From Amylibacter sp. SFDW26 (lineage in GTDB: Bacteria; Pseudomonadota; Alphaproteobacteria; Rhodobacterales; Rhodobacteraceae): DNA of 46,611 nt. How positions within the stretch are numbered: the stretch's first letter is position 1; each line of letters begins with the position of its first letter. This document shows, one piece after another, positions 10,420 through 18,473 of this stretch. Under the pieces are notes generated by a model. That model was not told where the DNA came from. It did no database searches and was given only the letters and a program-made list of their open reading frames with translations. The stretch is taken from NCBI RefSeq assembly GCF_009184395.1, contig NZ_WEIC01000008.1, forward strand, positions 1 through 46,611, given 5' to 3'. A program made the position numbers and the translations under genes.

Positions 10420-10571
10420 ATTTTATTAATTGATAGATGGCAACCCACGATCCTTATTATGTCTTGCTATAACAATAATAACGCAATGAATTAATATATA
10501 ATAAGAACTCCGCCCCTCCGAACTTGGCGTTTGCTGGGAAAACAGTCTCTCAGATTGTTTGTTGATCCGCC
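10420..10571. other. Intergenic gap before displaced RHS cassette 2
   Basis: This is AT-rich spacer up to about 10510, then a short less AT-rich segment. RHS homology starts abruptly at about 10572-10575, just after an in-frame TGA at 10563-10565, and marks a recombination breakpoint. I see no transposase, promoter or terminator here. Confidence 0.5.
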
Positions 10572-10613
10572 GCATTCATCCAACCCGATTGGTTTGAGGT
10601 CACCGAAGAGGGC

Positions 10614-11501
10614 GTGGGCACCAACCGCTACGCCTACCCCTTCAACGATCCCGTCAATAAACTCGATCCGAATGGGAATTTCGCATTTCTTACTGCTATT
10701 ATTGGCGCCTTAGCAGCACACGGCAGTGTCTTTGCAGGGCTAGCTATCTTTACAGCCAACGTAGGCTTCTTCCTTGCCGTACATAGCTTCGGTCAAACAA
10801 TTGTCGGCGTGGCGAGTGGGAAACTCTCGATCAAAGATGCCATAGTCGGGCTCGCGAAGTCCTATGCCATAGGCGCTGTCACAGGCTTTGCCGCCAATCA
10901 GATTGTCAGTGCTGTGGAGCAAACGATCAGCAATGCTATTAGTAAAGCGATTACGTCGGGCAAAGGGATTAAACCCGCCAAGTTCTCGACAAGCCCGTTT
11001 GAGATTAGAACCGCGATTGCGCAATTTAGCAATGCTGGGAATGCCAATATATATGCAACGCGTGTAAGTGGTAAGAATGGTGACTCATTTATTGAAGGTG
11101 AAGAATTTGAAGTCGCCTGTAGAGGCGGAGGGTGTAATCTTGGTGGGGCTCGCAGTGGGCGTAGTAATAACGTTGGTGGTGGACATCCTTCACAACGTAT
11201 GAATCCTGATGCGAGATTGGGCGGGCCTAAAGCTGGCTCATCCAGTGGAAAAGGAGCTGGTAAAAGATTTTCTACGAAAATAAAAGATCAAGCCAGAGCC
11301 GAAAGTGGTAATAGATGTGTGTTTTGTAAGACTAAAACTACAAATCAAGCTGGACCTAATCGATCAGAAATAGATCACTCAATACCAAAATCTAGGGGTG
11401 GAAATAACAGTTTAGATAATGCACAAAATACATGCCGTACCTGTAATAGAGCGAAGTCTAACAAAACAACTGGAGAGTTTCTAAGGTTGAGGAGATATTG
11501 A
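10614..11501 (+). CDS. Displaced RHS C-terminal cassette with HNH nuclease toxin domain
   Basis: Homology to the RHS core begins in frame at about 10575 (FIQPDW), without signal peptide or RHS barrel. The first usable start is GTG 10614 in [20 protein letters not shown]. The hydrophobic stalk is shared with the full-length RHS protein ([35 protein letters not shown]). The tail is unrelated to tip 1 and ends in an HNH zinc-finger nuclease: CVFCKTKT, then [18 protein letters not shown], then CRTCNRAK, at about residues 236-285. By itself it cannot be secreted or displayed, so it is probably an archived alternative tip that could be swapped onto the full-length gene by recombination in the shared core or stalk. 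The candidate immunity gene follows after 4 bases. Confidence 0.85.
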   Translation: MGTNRYAYPFNDPVNKLDPNGNFAFLTAIIGALAAHGSVFAGLAIFTANVGFFLAVHSFGQTIVGVASGKLSIKDAIVGLAKSYAIGAVTGFAANQIVSAVEQTISNAISKAITSGKGIKPAKFSTSPFEIRTAIAQFSNAGNANIYATRVSGKNGDSFIEGEEFEVACRGGGCNLGGARSGRSNNVGGGHPSQRMNPDARLGGPKAGSSSGKGAGKRFSTKIKDQARAESGNRCVFCKTKTTNQAGPNRSEIDHSIPKSRGGNNSLDNAQNTCRTCNRAKSNKTTGEFLRLRRY

Positions 11502-11505
11502 AAAT

Positions 11506-11934
11506 ATGACCTTTTACGAAATAGAAATGGGAGAAGCAGATCATTCTTCTTTTTGTGAGTGTTGCGATCAAGAAGCTTCGACTACACATGGTTTTGTTTA
11601 TAAAGATGATGATGCATATGCTGTATATTATGCAACATGGTCTCAAAAACATGAGACTAAATATGTGAACTTTGCTATTGCTGTAGGGGAATGGGGTGAT
11701 AATTCATCAAACATGGACAGGACATGCTTTGGTTTAGAAGTTTATGACAATAAAGATAAACTGGATTTTCGCGTCATAGAGCCAGAAGGCTCGCCTTGGG
11801 GAGAAACAGATTTATTAGGTAAAATGCTATCCCGCCAAGAAAGTTTAGAGCATTGTTTAAAAGATGAAATTTTCCTGATTATAGAAAAAGTTATTAATAA
11901 TGATATTCTACTTAACGAGTATTTTGAAATATAG
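11506..11934 (+). CDS. Candidate immunity protein for the HNH toxin cassette
   Basis: This is a 142-residue soluble acidic protein starting 4 bases after the HNH cassette. Near the N-terminus is a CECCDQE motif followed by HGFVYKDDDAYAVYYATW, a pattern I associate with immunity proteins found beside HNH toxins, though I cannot name the family with certainty. Expected role: cytoplasmic binding and inhibition of the HNH nuclease. If the upstream cassette is silent, this gene could still protect the host from kin that display that tip. Confidence 0.65.
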   Translation: MTFYEIEMGEADHSSFCECCDQEASTTHGFVYKDDDAYAVYYATWSQKHETKYVNFAIAVGEWGDNSSNMDRTCFGLEVYDNKDKLDFRVIEPEGSPWGETDLLGKMLSRQESLEHCLKDEIFLIIEKVINNDILLNEYFEI

Positions 11935-11976
11935 AATAAATAACTTTAGAAGTAATAATATTTATAAAACAAAGCT

Positions 11977-12003
11977 TTAACATAATGTCCCAACTGGGAC
12001 ACA
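11977..12003 (+). repeat. Direct repeat copy 1 flanking cassette 3, with embedded inverted repeat
   Basis: The core GTCCCAACTGGGACA (11987-12001) is itself an inverted repeat (GTCCCA-AC-TGGGAC). It recurs identically at 14101-14115, and upstream bases match as well (ttaac-taa). The two copies bracket the REase-like cassette and its immunity gene. At this copy the core is in frame with the RHS fragment (CPNWDTGQD). Confidence 0.75.
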
Positions 12004-12033
12004 GGCCAAGACACCTTCTTCCAACGCGGCTTT

Positions 12034-13152
12034 ATGCACGTGGATCAGCTGGGCTCGATCGTGGTCATCTCGAATGATGCGGGTGACTTAGAGGTCAAAC
12101 GCGCCTATGCGCCCTACGGCAAAGTCTCGGACGAGGATAAGGACCCAGGGGCAACAGATGAAACCAAAACCTTCCTAGGGGAACGCTACGACGAAGACAG
12201 CGAGCTGCAATACCTCAACGCCCGCTACTTTGATCCCGAACTCGGCATGTTCATCCAACCCGATTGGCTGGACGTCACCGAAGAGGGCGTGGGCACCAAC
12301 CGCTACGCCTACAGCTTCAACGATCCCGTCAATAAGCTCGACCCCAATGGGAACTTTTTTCAGTTCCTTGTTGCCGCTATTGGAGCGCTAGCTTCTTATA
12401 GTTCGGCCGCCGCAGGCATTGCTGTTTTTGCCGCCAATGTTGGGTTTTTCCTTTCTGTGCACAGCTTTGCTCAGACGATTGTTGGTGTTGCCAGCGGGAA
12501 ACCCTCGATTAAAGATGCCATAGTCGGAATTGGTAAATCTATCGCCATAGGAGCCGTCACAGGCTTTGCCGCCAATCAAATTGTCAGTGCTGTGGAGCAA
12601 ACTATCAGCAATGCGCTTAGTAAGGCGATCACCTCTGGCAAAGGGATTAAACCCGTCAAGTTCTCAACAGATCCGTTTGAGATTAAAGCATATCACGTTA
12701 GAGTAAGTTCAAACAGTCCAGCCATACTTGATAAAGCAGTTTCGTTAGCTGCACGATGTAAAGCTTGTCAAAGAATATTTAGGCTTGGCCAAAGCGCTCA
12801 GGCTACCCGATTGGGGCAAATTGGTGAGAAGCTTGTTCGCGGTAAGTATAATATTGGTGAACAAAATCAAACCATTACTGTCGGCATTGGGCGATTGTCA
12901 CGCAATCGTATACCTGATGGTCTTAGCCGTAAGGTGTTAACCGAAGTTAAAAATGTGAAACACCTTAATTACACTGGGCAGCTTCGAGACTTTACGACTT
13001 ATGCTCAACAAAATGGGCTTCGCTTCGATCTATTTGTAAGACAAGGCACAACATTCTCAAGGCCATTGTTGCGTGCTATAAATAGCCCGAGTATAAACGT
13101 AAGGTACATTCCTATTCCAAACGTAGCCGCATCACCACCGCCAATACCTTAA
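12034..13152 (+). CDS. Displaced RHS C-terminal cassette with PD-(D/E)XK (REase-like) nuclease toxin domain
   Basis: An RHS-homologous frame opens at 11986, after a TAA, and the first ATG is 12034 (HVDQLGS). It carries the end of the RHS core, almost base-identical to 9120-9300 of the full-length gene. The shared hydrophobic stalk follows ([20 protein letters not shown]). The new tip reads [15 protein letters not shown], then [16 protein letters not shown], then [15 protein letters not shown]. The D and E-x-K spacing (Asp at about 294, Glu-Val-Lys at about 304-306) and the QLRDF motif fit the Tox-REase group of restriction-endonuclease-fold toxins. It lacks a signal peptide, barrel and visible ribosome binding site, so it is probably a silent donor cassette. 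Its immunity candidate starts 14 bases downstream. Confidence 0.85.
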   Translation: MHVDQLGSIVVISNDAGDLEVKRAYAPYGKVSDEDKDPGATDETKTFLGERYDEDSELQYLNARYFDPELGMFIQPDWLDVTEEGVGTNRYAYSFNDPVNKLDPNGNFFQFLVAAIGALASYSSAAAGIAVFAANVGFFLSVHSFAQTIVGVASGKPSIKDAIVGIGKSIAIGAVTGFAANQIVSAVEQTISNALSKAITSGKGIKPVKFSTDPFEIKAYHVRVSSNSPAILDKAVSLAARCKACQRIFRLGQSAQATRLGQIGEKLVRGKYNIGEQNQTITVGIGRLSRNRIPDGLSRKVLTEVKNVKHLNYTGQLRDFTTYAQQNGLRFDLFVRQGTTFSRPLLRAINSPSINVRYIPIPNVAASPPPIP

Positions 13153-13166
13153 ACAAGAGACATGAA

Positions 13167-13886
13167 ATGGATTATGTAGACAGATTTAAAACGCGTGAAG
13201 AATATCTTAAGGAGGAAAAAAAAGAGTATATAAGTGATAAAGAGTTAAAGCTATTTAACGAATATACAGCTGAGGAAACAAAGATTATAGAAGAGCTTTC
13301 AAAACATGGGTTTCATGTGATTGCTCTTGATTCCATAGGCCGAAAAAAAATGCTCACAAAAGAGATGGCCATTGTTCTGTCTGGGTTAATTTCTGCTGAT
13401 TTGCATCAAATCGTTTTTAATTCACTGTTACATGCGCTAAAATCTCCAATTGCTAGAGGGATTGCAAATAAACCAATATTGAAATTGCTTAGTGATGAAA
13501 ACAGTATACGCAAATTATCTAATTATAATCACGCTACAATTTATAGCTTTGGTCACGTCATTACCCCTGTCGTAGAACCTACAGATTTGCCACAATTAGA
13601 GACTTTAATGGAGGATCTAAAAAATGGTCCTCTCACTGCAATGCGTAACGGAATATTTGAAGCAATATTGAGAATTGACAAGAAAAATGCAGCGCACCAT
13701 TTAAAGCGTGCTTTTGATGAGGATGACGAAGAGTTATTATATTCCAGCTTTCTTGCAGTGAAAAAGTTAAAGTTAGACGTTCTTATGCCAGAAATTGTGG
13801 CTTTAACATCTGATGATGATAAGTTTGTAAGAAGAGAAGCTACGAAAGTGATGAAAGCCCTCTCCAAAGGCAAAACGCTTCAGTAA
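13167..13886 (+). CDS. Candidate immunity protein (helical, HEAT-like) for the REase-like cassette
   Basis: This is a 239-residue soluble protein. The C-terminal half reads as paired helices typical of HEAT or armadillo repeats (GPLTAMRNGIFEAILRIDKK, LLYSSFLAVKKL, KFVRREATKVMKALSKG). The N-terminal part is charged and helical (REEYLKEEKKEY). There is no signal peptide or membrane segment. Position directly after a nuclease tip suggests an immunity role. No enzyme motif is visible, so function rests on context. Confidence 0.6.
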   Translation: MDYVDRFKTREEYLKEEKKEYISDKELKLFNEYTAEETKIIEELSKHGFHVIALDSIGRKKMLTKEMAIVLSGLISADLHQIVFNSLLHALKSPIARGIANKPILKLLSDENSIRKLSNYNHATIYSFGHVITPVVEPTDLPQLETLMEDLKNGPLTAMRNGIFEAILRIDKKNAAHHLKRAFDEDDEELLYSSFLAVKKLKLDVLMPEIVALTSDDDKFVRREATKVMKALSKGKTLQ

Positions 13887-13945
13887 AGACATTTGCGTTA
13901 CGACTATTACGGCAGATATTTTTTATATATAATTAAATCAGCAAG

Positions 13946-13968
13946 CGTAGGGCGGGCTTCAGCCTACG
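13946..13968 (+). terminator. Possible terminator hairpin after the RHS locus
   Basis: Six-base arms CGTAGG and CCTACG flank an 11-base GC-rich loop, 60 bases after the last immunity stop. There is no T-run directly behind it, so it may be a dispersed palindrome rather than a terminator. Confidence 0.3.
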
Positions 13969-14090
13969 TGTTAAATAGAGGTATAACGGTTATAAAACCT
14001 TTCATCTTAGCATATCTCTTTTACACATTTATCATAAACACGTAACTTCGAATGTTTTGTGTTTTACAAAAAATATTTAAAAACAACGTA

Positions 14091-14117
14091 TTAACCTAAC
14101 GTCCCAACTGGGACATA
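14091..14117 (+). repeat. Direct repeat copy 2 flanking cassette 3
   Basis: The 15 bases at 14101-14115 are identical to 11987-12001, and the ten bases before them are largely shared. It lies downstream of the REase-like toxin and its immunity gene, next to the RHS core scrap at 14131-14153. Confidence 0.75.
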
Positions 14118-14130
14118 CCCCATAATGCCT

Positions 14131-14210
14131 AAACGCCCGCTACTTTGACCCCGTCAACCAAGTTGGTACAGTCGACAAGGTATCAAATTACAATTTAATC
14201 GTGGCAAATT
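14131..14210 (+). pseudogene. RHS core fragment (scar of lost cassette)
   Basis: Bases encoding NARYFDP are the same as in the RHS core of the full-length gene. They jump directly to a DPVN-like stretch, skipping the roughly 30 residues that normally separate these motifs, and soon end. No start codon or toxin domain remains. Confidence 0.6.
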
Positions 14211-14286
14211 CCTAAAAATTGTAAATAATCAGACATATAAAAACCCTAAGTAATATTTTTATGCATAAATATAATAATAATGATAC

Positions 14287-16044
14287 ATGGTTGAACATGG
14301 ATCCAACAAACCAATTAGAGAATTAATGCTTCAAGACAACAAATTAATCCAAGCCCGCAAACAAGGCAGCAAACTCTTATTCGCCGTTGGGCTTTTTAGT
14401 GCTTTTGTAAATATATTGATGCTGACAGGTCCCTTGTTCATGTTACAGGTCTATGACCGTGTCCTTGGATCACGTTCAAATGAAACCTTAGTCGCCTTGT
14501 TCATTCTGGTTGTACTCCTTTATATTTTCATGGGGTGTTTGGATTACGCACGCAGCCGTGTGATGGCACGTTTTGGTGCACGTTTTCAGGCGTTTTTAGA
14601 CGAAACAGTTTTCAGGGCTTCGCTTAAAAGCGCTATTGTGGAAAATAACAGATCAAAACCTAACACTGGGTTGCGTGACATCGAAAGCATCCAATCATTA
14701 GTCTCCAGCCCAGCTGCCTTTGCTGTTTTCGATATTCCATGGACCCCCTTATTCCTTGGTGCAATTTTCATTTTCCACCCCCTTCTTGGGTGGATGGCCG
14801 TTGCTGGCGGAATATTTTTATTGATCATCACTATTTTGAACCAATACCTGACGAAAAAGAAAGTTATCGATGCGGCTATAATGTCGTCACAAGCAAACGC
14901 ATTTGCAGAGTCTGCACGCCAAGCAACCGAGGTGATTCATGCCCAAGGTATGCAATCCGCAATAACAAACCGCTGGAAGCAAAGCCGTGATGCCGGATTA
15001 GAAGCGTCTATTCATTCTACTGATTTCACAGGCATTTTTACAGCTCTTACAAAATCTTTCCGATTGCTTTTACAATCTGCAATGTTGGCCATGGGTGCTT
15101 ATCTGGTTCTGAAAAATGAACTGACACCTGGCGCAATGATCGCAGGATCTATCTTATTGGGCCGCGCATTAGCCCCCATAGAAATGGCCATTGGGCAGTG
15201 GCCCATGGTCGTGCGTGCCAGAAATGGTTGGCGATCATTAGAACAAATTTTGGCACACCAACCTGAGCCAACAGATAAGATGCACCGCACAAAACCAAAG
15301 GCCCATCTTGTTGTCAAAAACTTGGGTCTCGTACCCCCTGGTGAAAAAAAACCAACACTTGCTGGTGTAAACTTTGAACTAAAGCCTGGACAGGTCTTAG
15401 GTGTACTCGGCAAAAGCGGTTCTGGTAAATCCACATTGGCAAAAGCACTGGTTGGTTTATGGGCGCCAGTTGCTGGTGAGGTTCGTTTGGATGGTGAACT
15501 TATTCAAAACTATGACCCAGAATTATTTGGACAATACATCGGCTATTTACCACAAAACGTAAGTCTGTTTCACGGGTCCGTTGCCGAAAACGTTGCCCGC
15601 ATGGTCGAAAACCCTGACCCAGAATTGGTAAAAACAGCCGTCACACTGGCAGAAGCTGATACATTGGTTAAAAGTTTACCTGAAAGCTTTGATACAATCA
15701 TCCAAAATGGCACTGGCCGATTATCTGGTGGGCAAAAACAACGTCTTGGGCTGGCGCGCGCCATATATGGCGATCCTTCGATGATTGTGCTGGATGAACC
15801 AAATGCAGCATTAGATGCAGATGGATCCCAAGCTTTGAACGCAGCAATCAAAACATTTAAGAAACAGGGTAAGATTGTCATCATCATGACCCACCGACCA
15901 ATGGCGATTTCTGAATGCGATATGCTTTTATACGTTGATGGTGGCAACCAAAAAGCCTTTGGCACACGTGATGAAGTCTTAAGTTCGGTTGTTAAGAACG
16001 CAAAAGATGTAACCAAAGTGATTAAAGGCGGAAAAGCATCATGA
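14287..16044 (+). CDS. prtD: Type I secretion ABC transporter (PrtD/HlyB family)
   Basis: This 585-residue inner-membrane exporter couples ATP hydrolysis to one-step secretion of RTX proteins. Residues about 28-330 form the six-helix transmembrane domain (LLFAVGLFSAFVNILMLTGP at the start, with LQVYDRVLGSRSNETL following). The nucleotide-binding domain has Walker A GKSGSGKST (about 375), signature LSGGQKQRLGLARA (about 479), Walker B MIVLDEP (about 499) and the switch His in MTHRP. There is no C39 peptidase domain, as in PrtD rather than bacteriocin exporters. Length fits the PrtD family. An in-frame stop lies directly upstream at 14281-14283; the ATG at 14287 has no clear Shine-Dalgarno, so a later Met is possible. 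It overlaps the next gene by 4 bases. The likely substrate is the plasmid's own RTX protease. Confidence 0.93.
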   Translation: MVEHGSNKPIRELMLQDNKLIQARKQGSKLLFAVGLFSAFVNILMLTGPLFMLQVYDRVLGSRSNETLVALFILVVLLYIFMGCLDYARSRVMARFGARFQAFLDETVFRASLKSAIVENNRSKPNTGLRDIESIQSLVSSPAAFAVFDIPWTPLFLGAIFIFHPLLGWMAVAGGIFLLIITILNQYLTKKKVIDAAIMSSQANAFAESARQATEVIHAQGMQSAITNRWKQSRDAGLEASIHSTDFTGIFTALTKSFRLLLQSAMLAMGAYLVLKNELTPGAMIAGSILLGRALAPIEMAIGQWPMVVRARNGWRSLEQILAHQPEPTDKMHRTKPKAHLVVKNLGLVPPGEKKPTLAGVNFELKPGQVLGVLGKSGSGKSTLAKALVGLWAPVAGEVRLDGELIQNYDPELFGQYIGYLPQNVSLFHGSVAENVARMVENPDPELVKTAVTLAEADTLVKSLPESFDTIIQNGTGRLSGGQKQRLGLARAIYGDPSMIVLDEPNAALDADGSQALNAAIKTFKKQGKIVIIMTHRPMAISECDMLLYVDGGNQKAFGTRDEVLSSVVKNAKDVTKVIKGGKAS

Positions 16045-17339
16045 CATCAAATAAATGGTCTGCATCCCGCCCGCTCTTCATTGGGTTCTTCAGCCTTGTA
16101 CTGTTGGTTCTTGGCGTTGGTTTATGGAGTGTAACAACACAAATATCTGGCGCCGTGATTGCCAGCGGCCGCATCCAAGTAGAGGCCAATAAGCAAGTCA
16201 TTCAACACCCTTCAGGCGGTATTGTTGGCGAAATACTGGTCTCCGAAGGCGATATCGTTGATGCAGGTGATGTTGTTGTGCGCCTTGATGACACGGACCT
16301 AAAGTCAGAACTTGCGATCGTTGAAAGCCAGTATTTCGAACTGCTTGCCCGCAAAGCTTTATTCCAAGCAGAACGCGACGACACAGCAGAGCTTACATAT
16401 GATGATGAACTTATTACAGAAGCCAATCAGAACAGTAACATTCAATCTTTAATGGACGGGCAATCTAATTTTTTTACAGCCCGCAAAGCATCCTTAGAAA
16501 GACAGAAAGAGCAGCTAAAAGAGCAGACAATCCAGCTTAATAATCAAGTTGCAGGTGTCGAGGCGCAAAATGCAGCGAACAAATCCCAGTTAGAGCTTTT
16601 AAGTGAAGAGCTGACAAATACCCAGTCTCTCTTGGACAAAGGTCTTGCACAAGCATCACGCGTTCTGGCCTTACGCCGTGAAGATGCCCGCATTGCAGGA
16701 CAGGTCGGCAGCCTAAACGCAGATCTTGGGCGATTAAAAGCGGCCATAAACGGCATCAACATCCAACTGCTTCAATTGGATACAGAACGCCGCACAGGAG
16801 CGATCGAAAGCTTACGCGACATTGGATATCGCACATTAGAATTGGCCGAACGCCGTGTGGCAATTAAACAAACCTTGGCCAGATTGGATGTACGTGCACC
16901 AATGTCTGGAATTGTTCATGACAATCAAATATTCGCGTTGCAATCTGTTGTCCAAGCAGCCCAGCCAATGATGTATATCATCCCAAGCGACCTACCCTTG
17001 GTGATACAAGCACAGGTGGATGTCGTGCACGTAGACCAAGTTTATGTTGGCCAAGACGCAACTTTGAACTTTGCAGCATTTAGCCAACGCACAACCCCGC
17101 AAATTTTTGGCAAAGTCACAAAATTATCCGCCGATGTATTCACAGACCAAGTCACGGGGCTAAACTATTACCAGGTTGAACTCGTCCCCCACAAAGACGA
17201 ATTGGACAAATTAAAAAACCTAGAGCTTTTACCAGGCATGCCTGTTGAAGCCTTCTTAAAAACCGATGACCGCAGCGCCTTTAGTTATCTTGTGAAACCC
17301 GTCACGGATTACTTTAATAAAGCATTCAGAGAGGAATAA
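16041..17339 (+). CDS. prtE: Type I secretion membrane fusion protein (HlyD/PrtE family)
   Basis: This 432-residue periplasmic adaptor links the ABC transporter to an outer-membrane TolC channel. One N-terminal membrane anchor is seen at about 12-35 (FIGFFSLVLLVLGVGLWS). A biotinyl-lipoyl-like half motif follows (VIASGRIQVEANKQVIQHPSGGIV, residues about 36-62), then a long coiled coil with many Gln, Glu and Leu at about 125-265. The closing half and beta-barrel domain begin at VRAPMSGIVHDNQIF (about 287). The ATGA overlap with the ABC transporter shows co-translation. No TolC homologue is present on the plasmid, so the outer-membrane channel must be chromosomal. Confidence 0.93.
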   Translation: MTSNKWSASRPLFIGFFSLVLLVLGVGLWSVTTQISGAVIASGRIQVEANKQVIQHPSGGIVGEILVSEGDIVDAGDVVVRLDDTDLKSELAIVESQYFELLARKALFQAERDDTAELTYDDELITEANQNSNIQSLMDGQSNFFTARKASLERQKEQLKEQTIQLNNQVAGVEAQNAANKSQLELLSEELTNTQSLLDKGLAQASRVLALRREDARIAGQVGSLNADLGRLKAAINGINIQLLQLDTERRTGAIESLRDIGYRTLELAERRVAIKQTLARLDVRAPMSGIVHDNQIFALQSVVQAAQPMMYIIPSDLPLVIQAQVDVVHVDQVYVGQDATLNFAAFSQRTTPQIFGKVTKLSADVFTDQVTGLNYYQVELVPHKDELDKLKNLELLPGMPVEAFLKTDDRSAFSYLVKPVTDYFNKAFREE

Positions 17340-17446
17340 ATTGCAAGGACTGCCAACTCATAATATCGCGAATGATACTTTTTAGTCTTGTTGGTGTAAC
17401 TGCGATATTGCATTAGTGAGCCCAATCACTCCTAAGGAAGGTTTTA
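17340..17446. promoter_or_regulatory. Gap with an inverted repeat before the sugar-nucleotide genes
   Basis: AATATCGC at 17362-17369 and GCGATATT at 17402-17409 form an inverted repeat with a 32-base interval, upstream of a strong AAGGAAGG Shine-Dalgarno at about 17434-17441. It could be an operator or a transcript hairpin; no T-run follows. Confidence 0.3.
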
Positions 17447-18460
17447 ATGCGCAAAGTTTTGGTCACAGGTTCCGCTGGTTTTATCGGTTTTCACCTAAGC
17501 AAGCTATTACTTGCCGAAGGATTTCAAGTTATCGGGTATGATGCCATGACCGATTACTACGATGTCCGTCTTAAAGAGCGCCGCCATCAACAGCTGTTAC
17601 AAAACCAGAACTTTTCCTGCACAATTGGAATGCTAGAAGAGTTTGATAAACTCAAATCCCTTTGCGACGCAGAAAAGCCGGATGTCATTGTCCATTTAGC
17701 GGCGCAAGCAGGTGTACGATATTCATTGGAAAATCCACGTGCCTATATCGAATCCAATGTTGTGGGCACATTTAATGTTATGGAATGTGCACGCGAATTG
17801 GGTGTTGATCATCTGCTAATGGCATCAACGTCTTCTGTATACGGCGCAAACGAAGACATGCCCTATTCTGAACTCCACAAGGTGGATGCGCAAATGACCA
17901 TCTATGCCGCCACTAAAAAGGCAAACGAAGCAATGGCGCATTCCTATGCGCATCTATGGGACCTGCCCACAACAATGTTCCGTTTCTTTACTGTATATGG
18001 TCCATGGGGACGTCCAGATATGGCGCTGTTCAAGTTCACCAAAGGCATCATCGAAGATACGCCAATAGATATTTACAACAATGGCGATATGTTTCGCGAT
18101 TTCACATATGTCGAAGATTTGGTCAAAGGTATCCGCCTGTTGGTTGATGCAGCACCTGTGCGCCCCGAAACAGCTGCAGATATCCCCGAAGGTGACAGCC
18201 TAAGTCCTGTTGCCCCTTACCGCGTTGTAAACATCGGCAACTCAGACAAAGTCCGCTTAATGGATTTTGTCGAAGCAATTGAAACCGAACTCGGCAAACC
18301 CGCCATTCGAAATTATATGGAAATGCAAGCGGGTGACGTTCCTGCCACTTGGGCTGACGCAACTCTGTTGCAAACCTTAACGGGATATAAACCCCAAACA
18401 GATGTACGCGAGGGTGTGAAAAAATTTGTTGCGTGGTACAAAGACTACTACAACGTTTAA
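17447..18460 (+). CDS. UDP-glucuronate 4-epimerase family protein (NAD-dependent SDR)
   Basis: This 337-residue cytoplasmic extended short-chain dehydrogenase converts UDP-glucuronate to UDP-galacturonate, or the N-acetyl equivalent as in TviC. The Rossmann motif is VTGSAGFIGFHL (residues 5-16). The catalytic Ser/Thr stretch is STSSVYG, and the active-site Tyr/Lys pair is YAATKKANE. The family-typical end of domain 1 is FRFFTVYGPWGRPDMA. It lies 14 bases upstream of a UDP-sugar 6-dehydrogenase, so the pair makes an activated uronic acid for polysaccharide synthesis. Which hexuronate (GalA or GalNAcA) cannot be settled from the sequence alone. Confidence 0.88.
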   Translation: MRKVLVTGSAGFIGFHLSKLLLAEGFQVIGYDAMTDYYDVRLKERRHQQLLQNQNFSCTIGMLEEFDKLKSLCDAEKPDVIVHLAAQAGVRYSLENPRAYIESNVVGTFNVMECARELGVDHLLMASTSSVYGANEDMPYSELHKVDAQMTIYAATKKANEAMAHSYAHLWDLPTTMFRFFTVYGPWGRPDMALFKFTKGIIEDTPIDIYNNGDMFRDFTYVEDLVKGIRLLVDAAPVRPETAADIPEGDSLSPVAPYRVVNIGNSDKVRLMDFVEAIETELGKPAIRNYMEMQAGDVPATWADATLLQTLTGYKPQTDVREGVKKFVAWYKDYYNV

Positions 18461-18473
18461 GGCACCTTGAATT

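Larger units (their letters stand above)
13887..14286. other. 400-bp gap with decayed RHS remnant
   Basis: This is AT-rich sequence between the toxin locus and the secretion genes. An inverted repeat CGTAGG (13946-13951) / CCTACG (13963-13968) with an 11-base loop is seen after the last immunity gene. From 14094 there is copy 2 of the cassette repeat. At 14131-14153 a fragment of RHS core (AACGCCCGCTACTTTGA, encoding NARYFD) is fused to an altered DPVN-like end. It then runs into stops. It is best read as the scar of a former cassette. Confidence 0.6.

Noticed and set aside
10500-10571. Possible insertion-sequence remnant before cassette 2
   Set aside because: The segment has a different composition, but no transposase motif, inverted repeats or target duplication can be seen.
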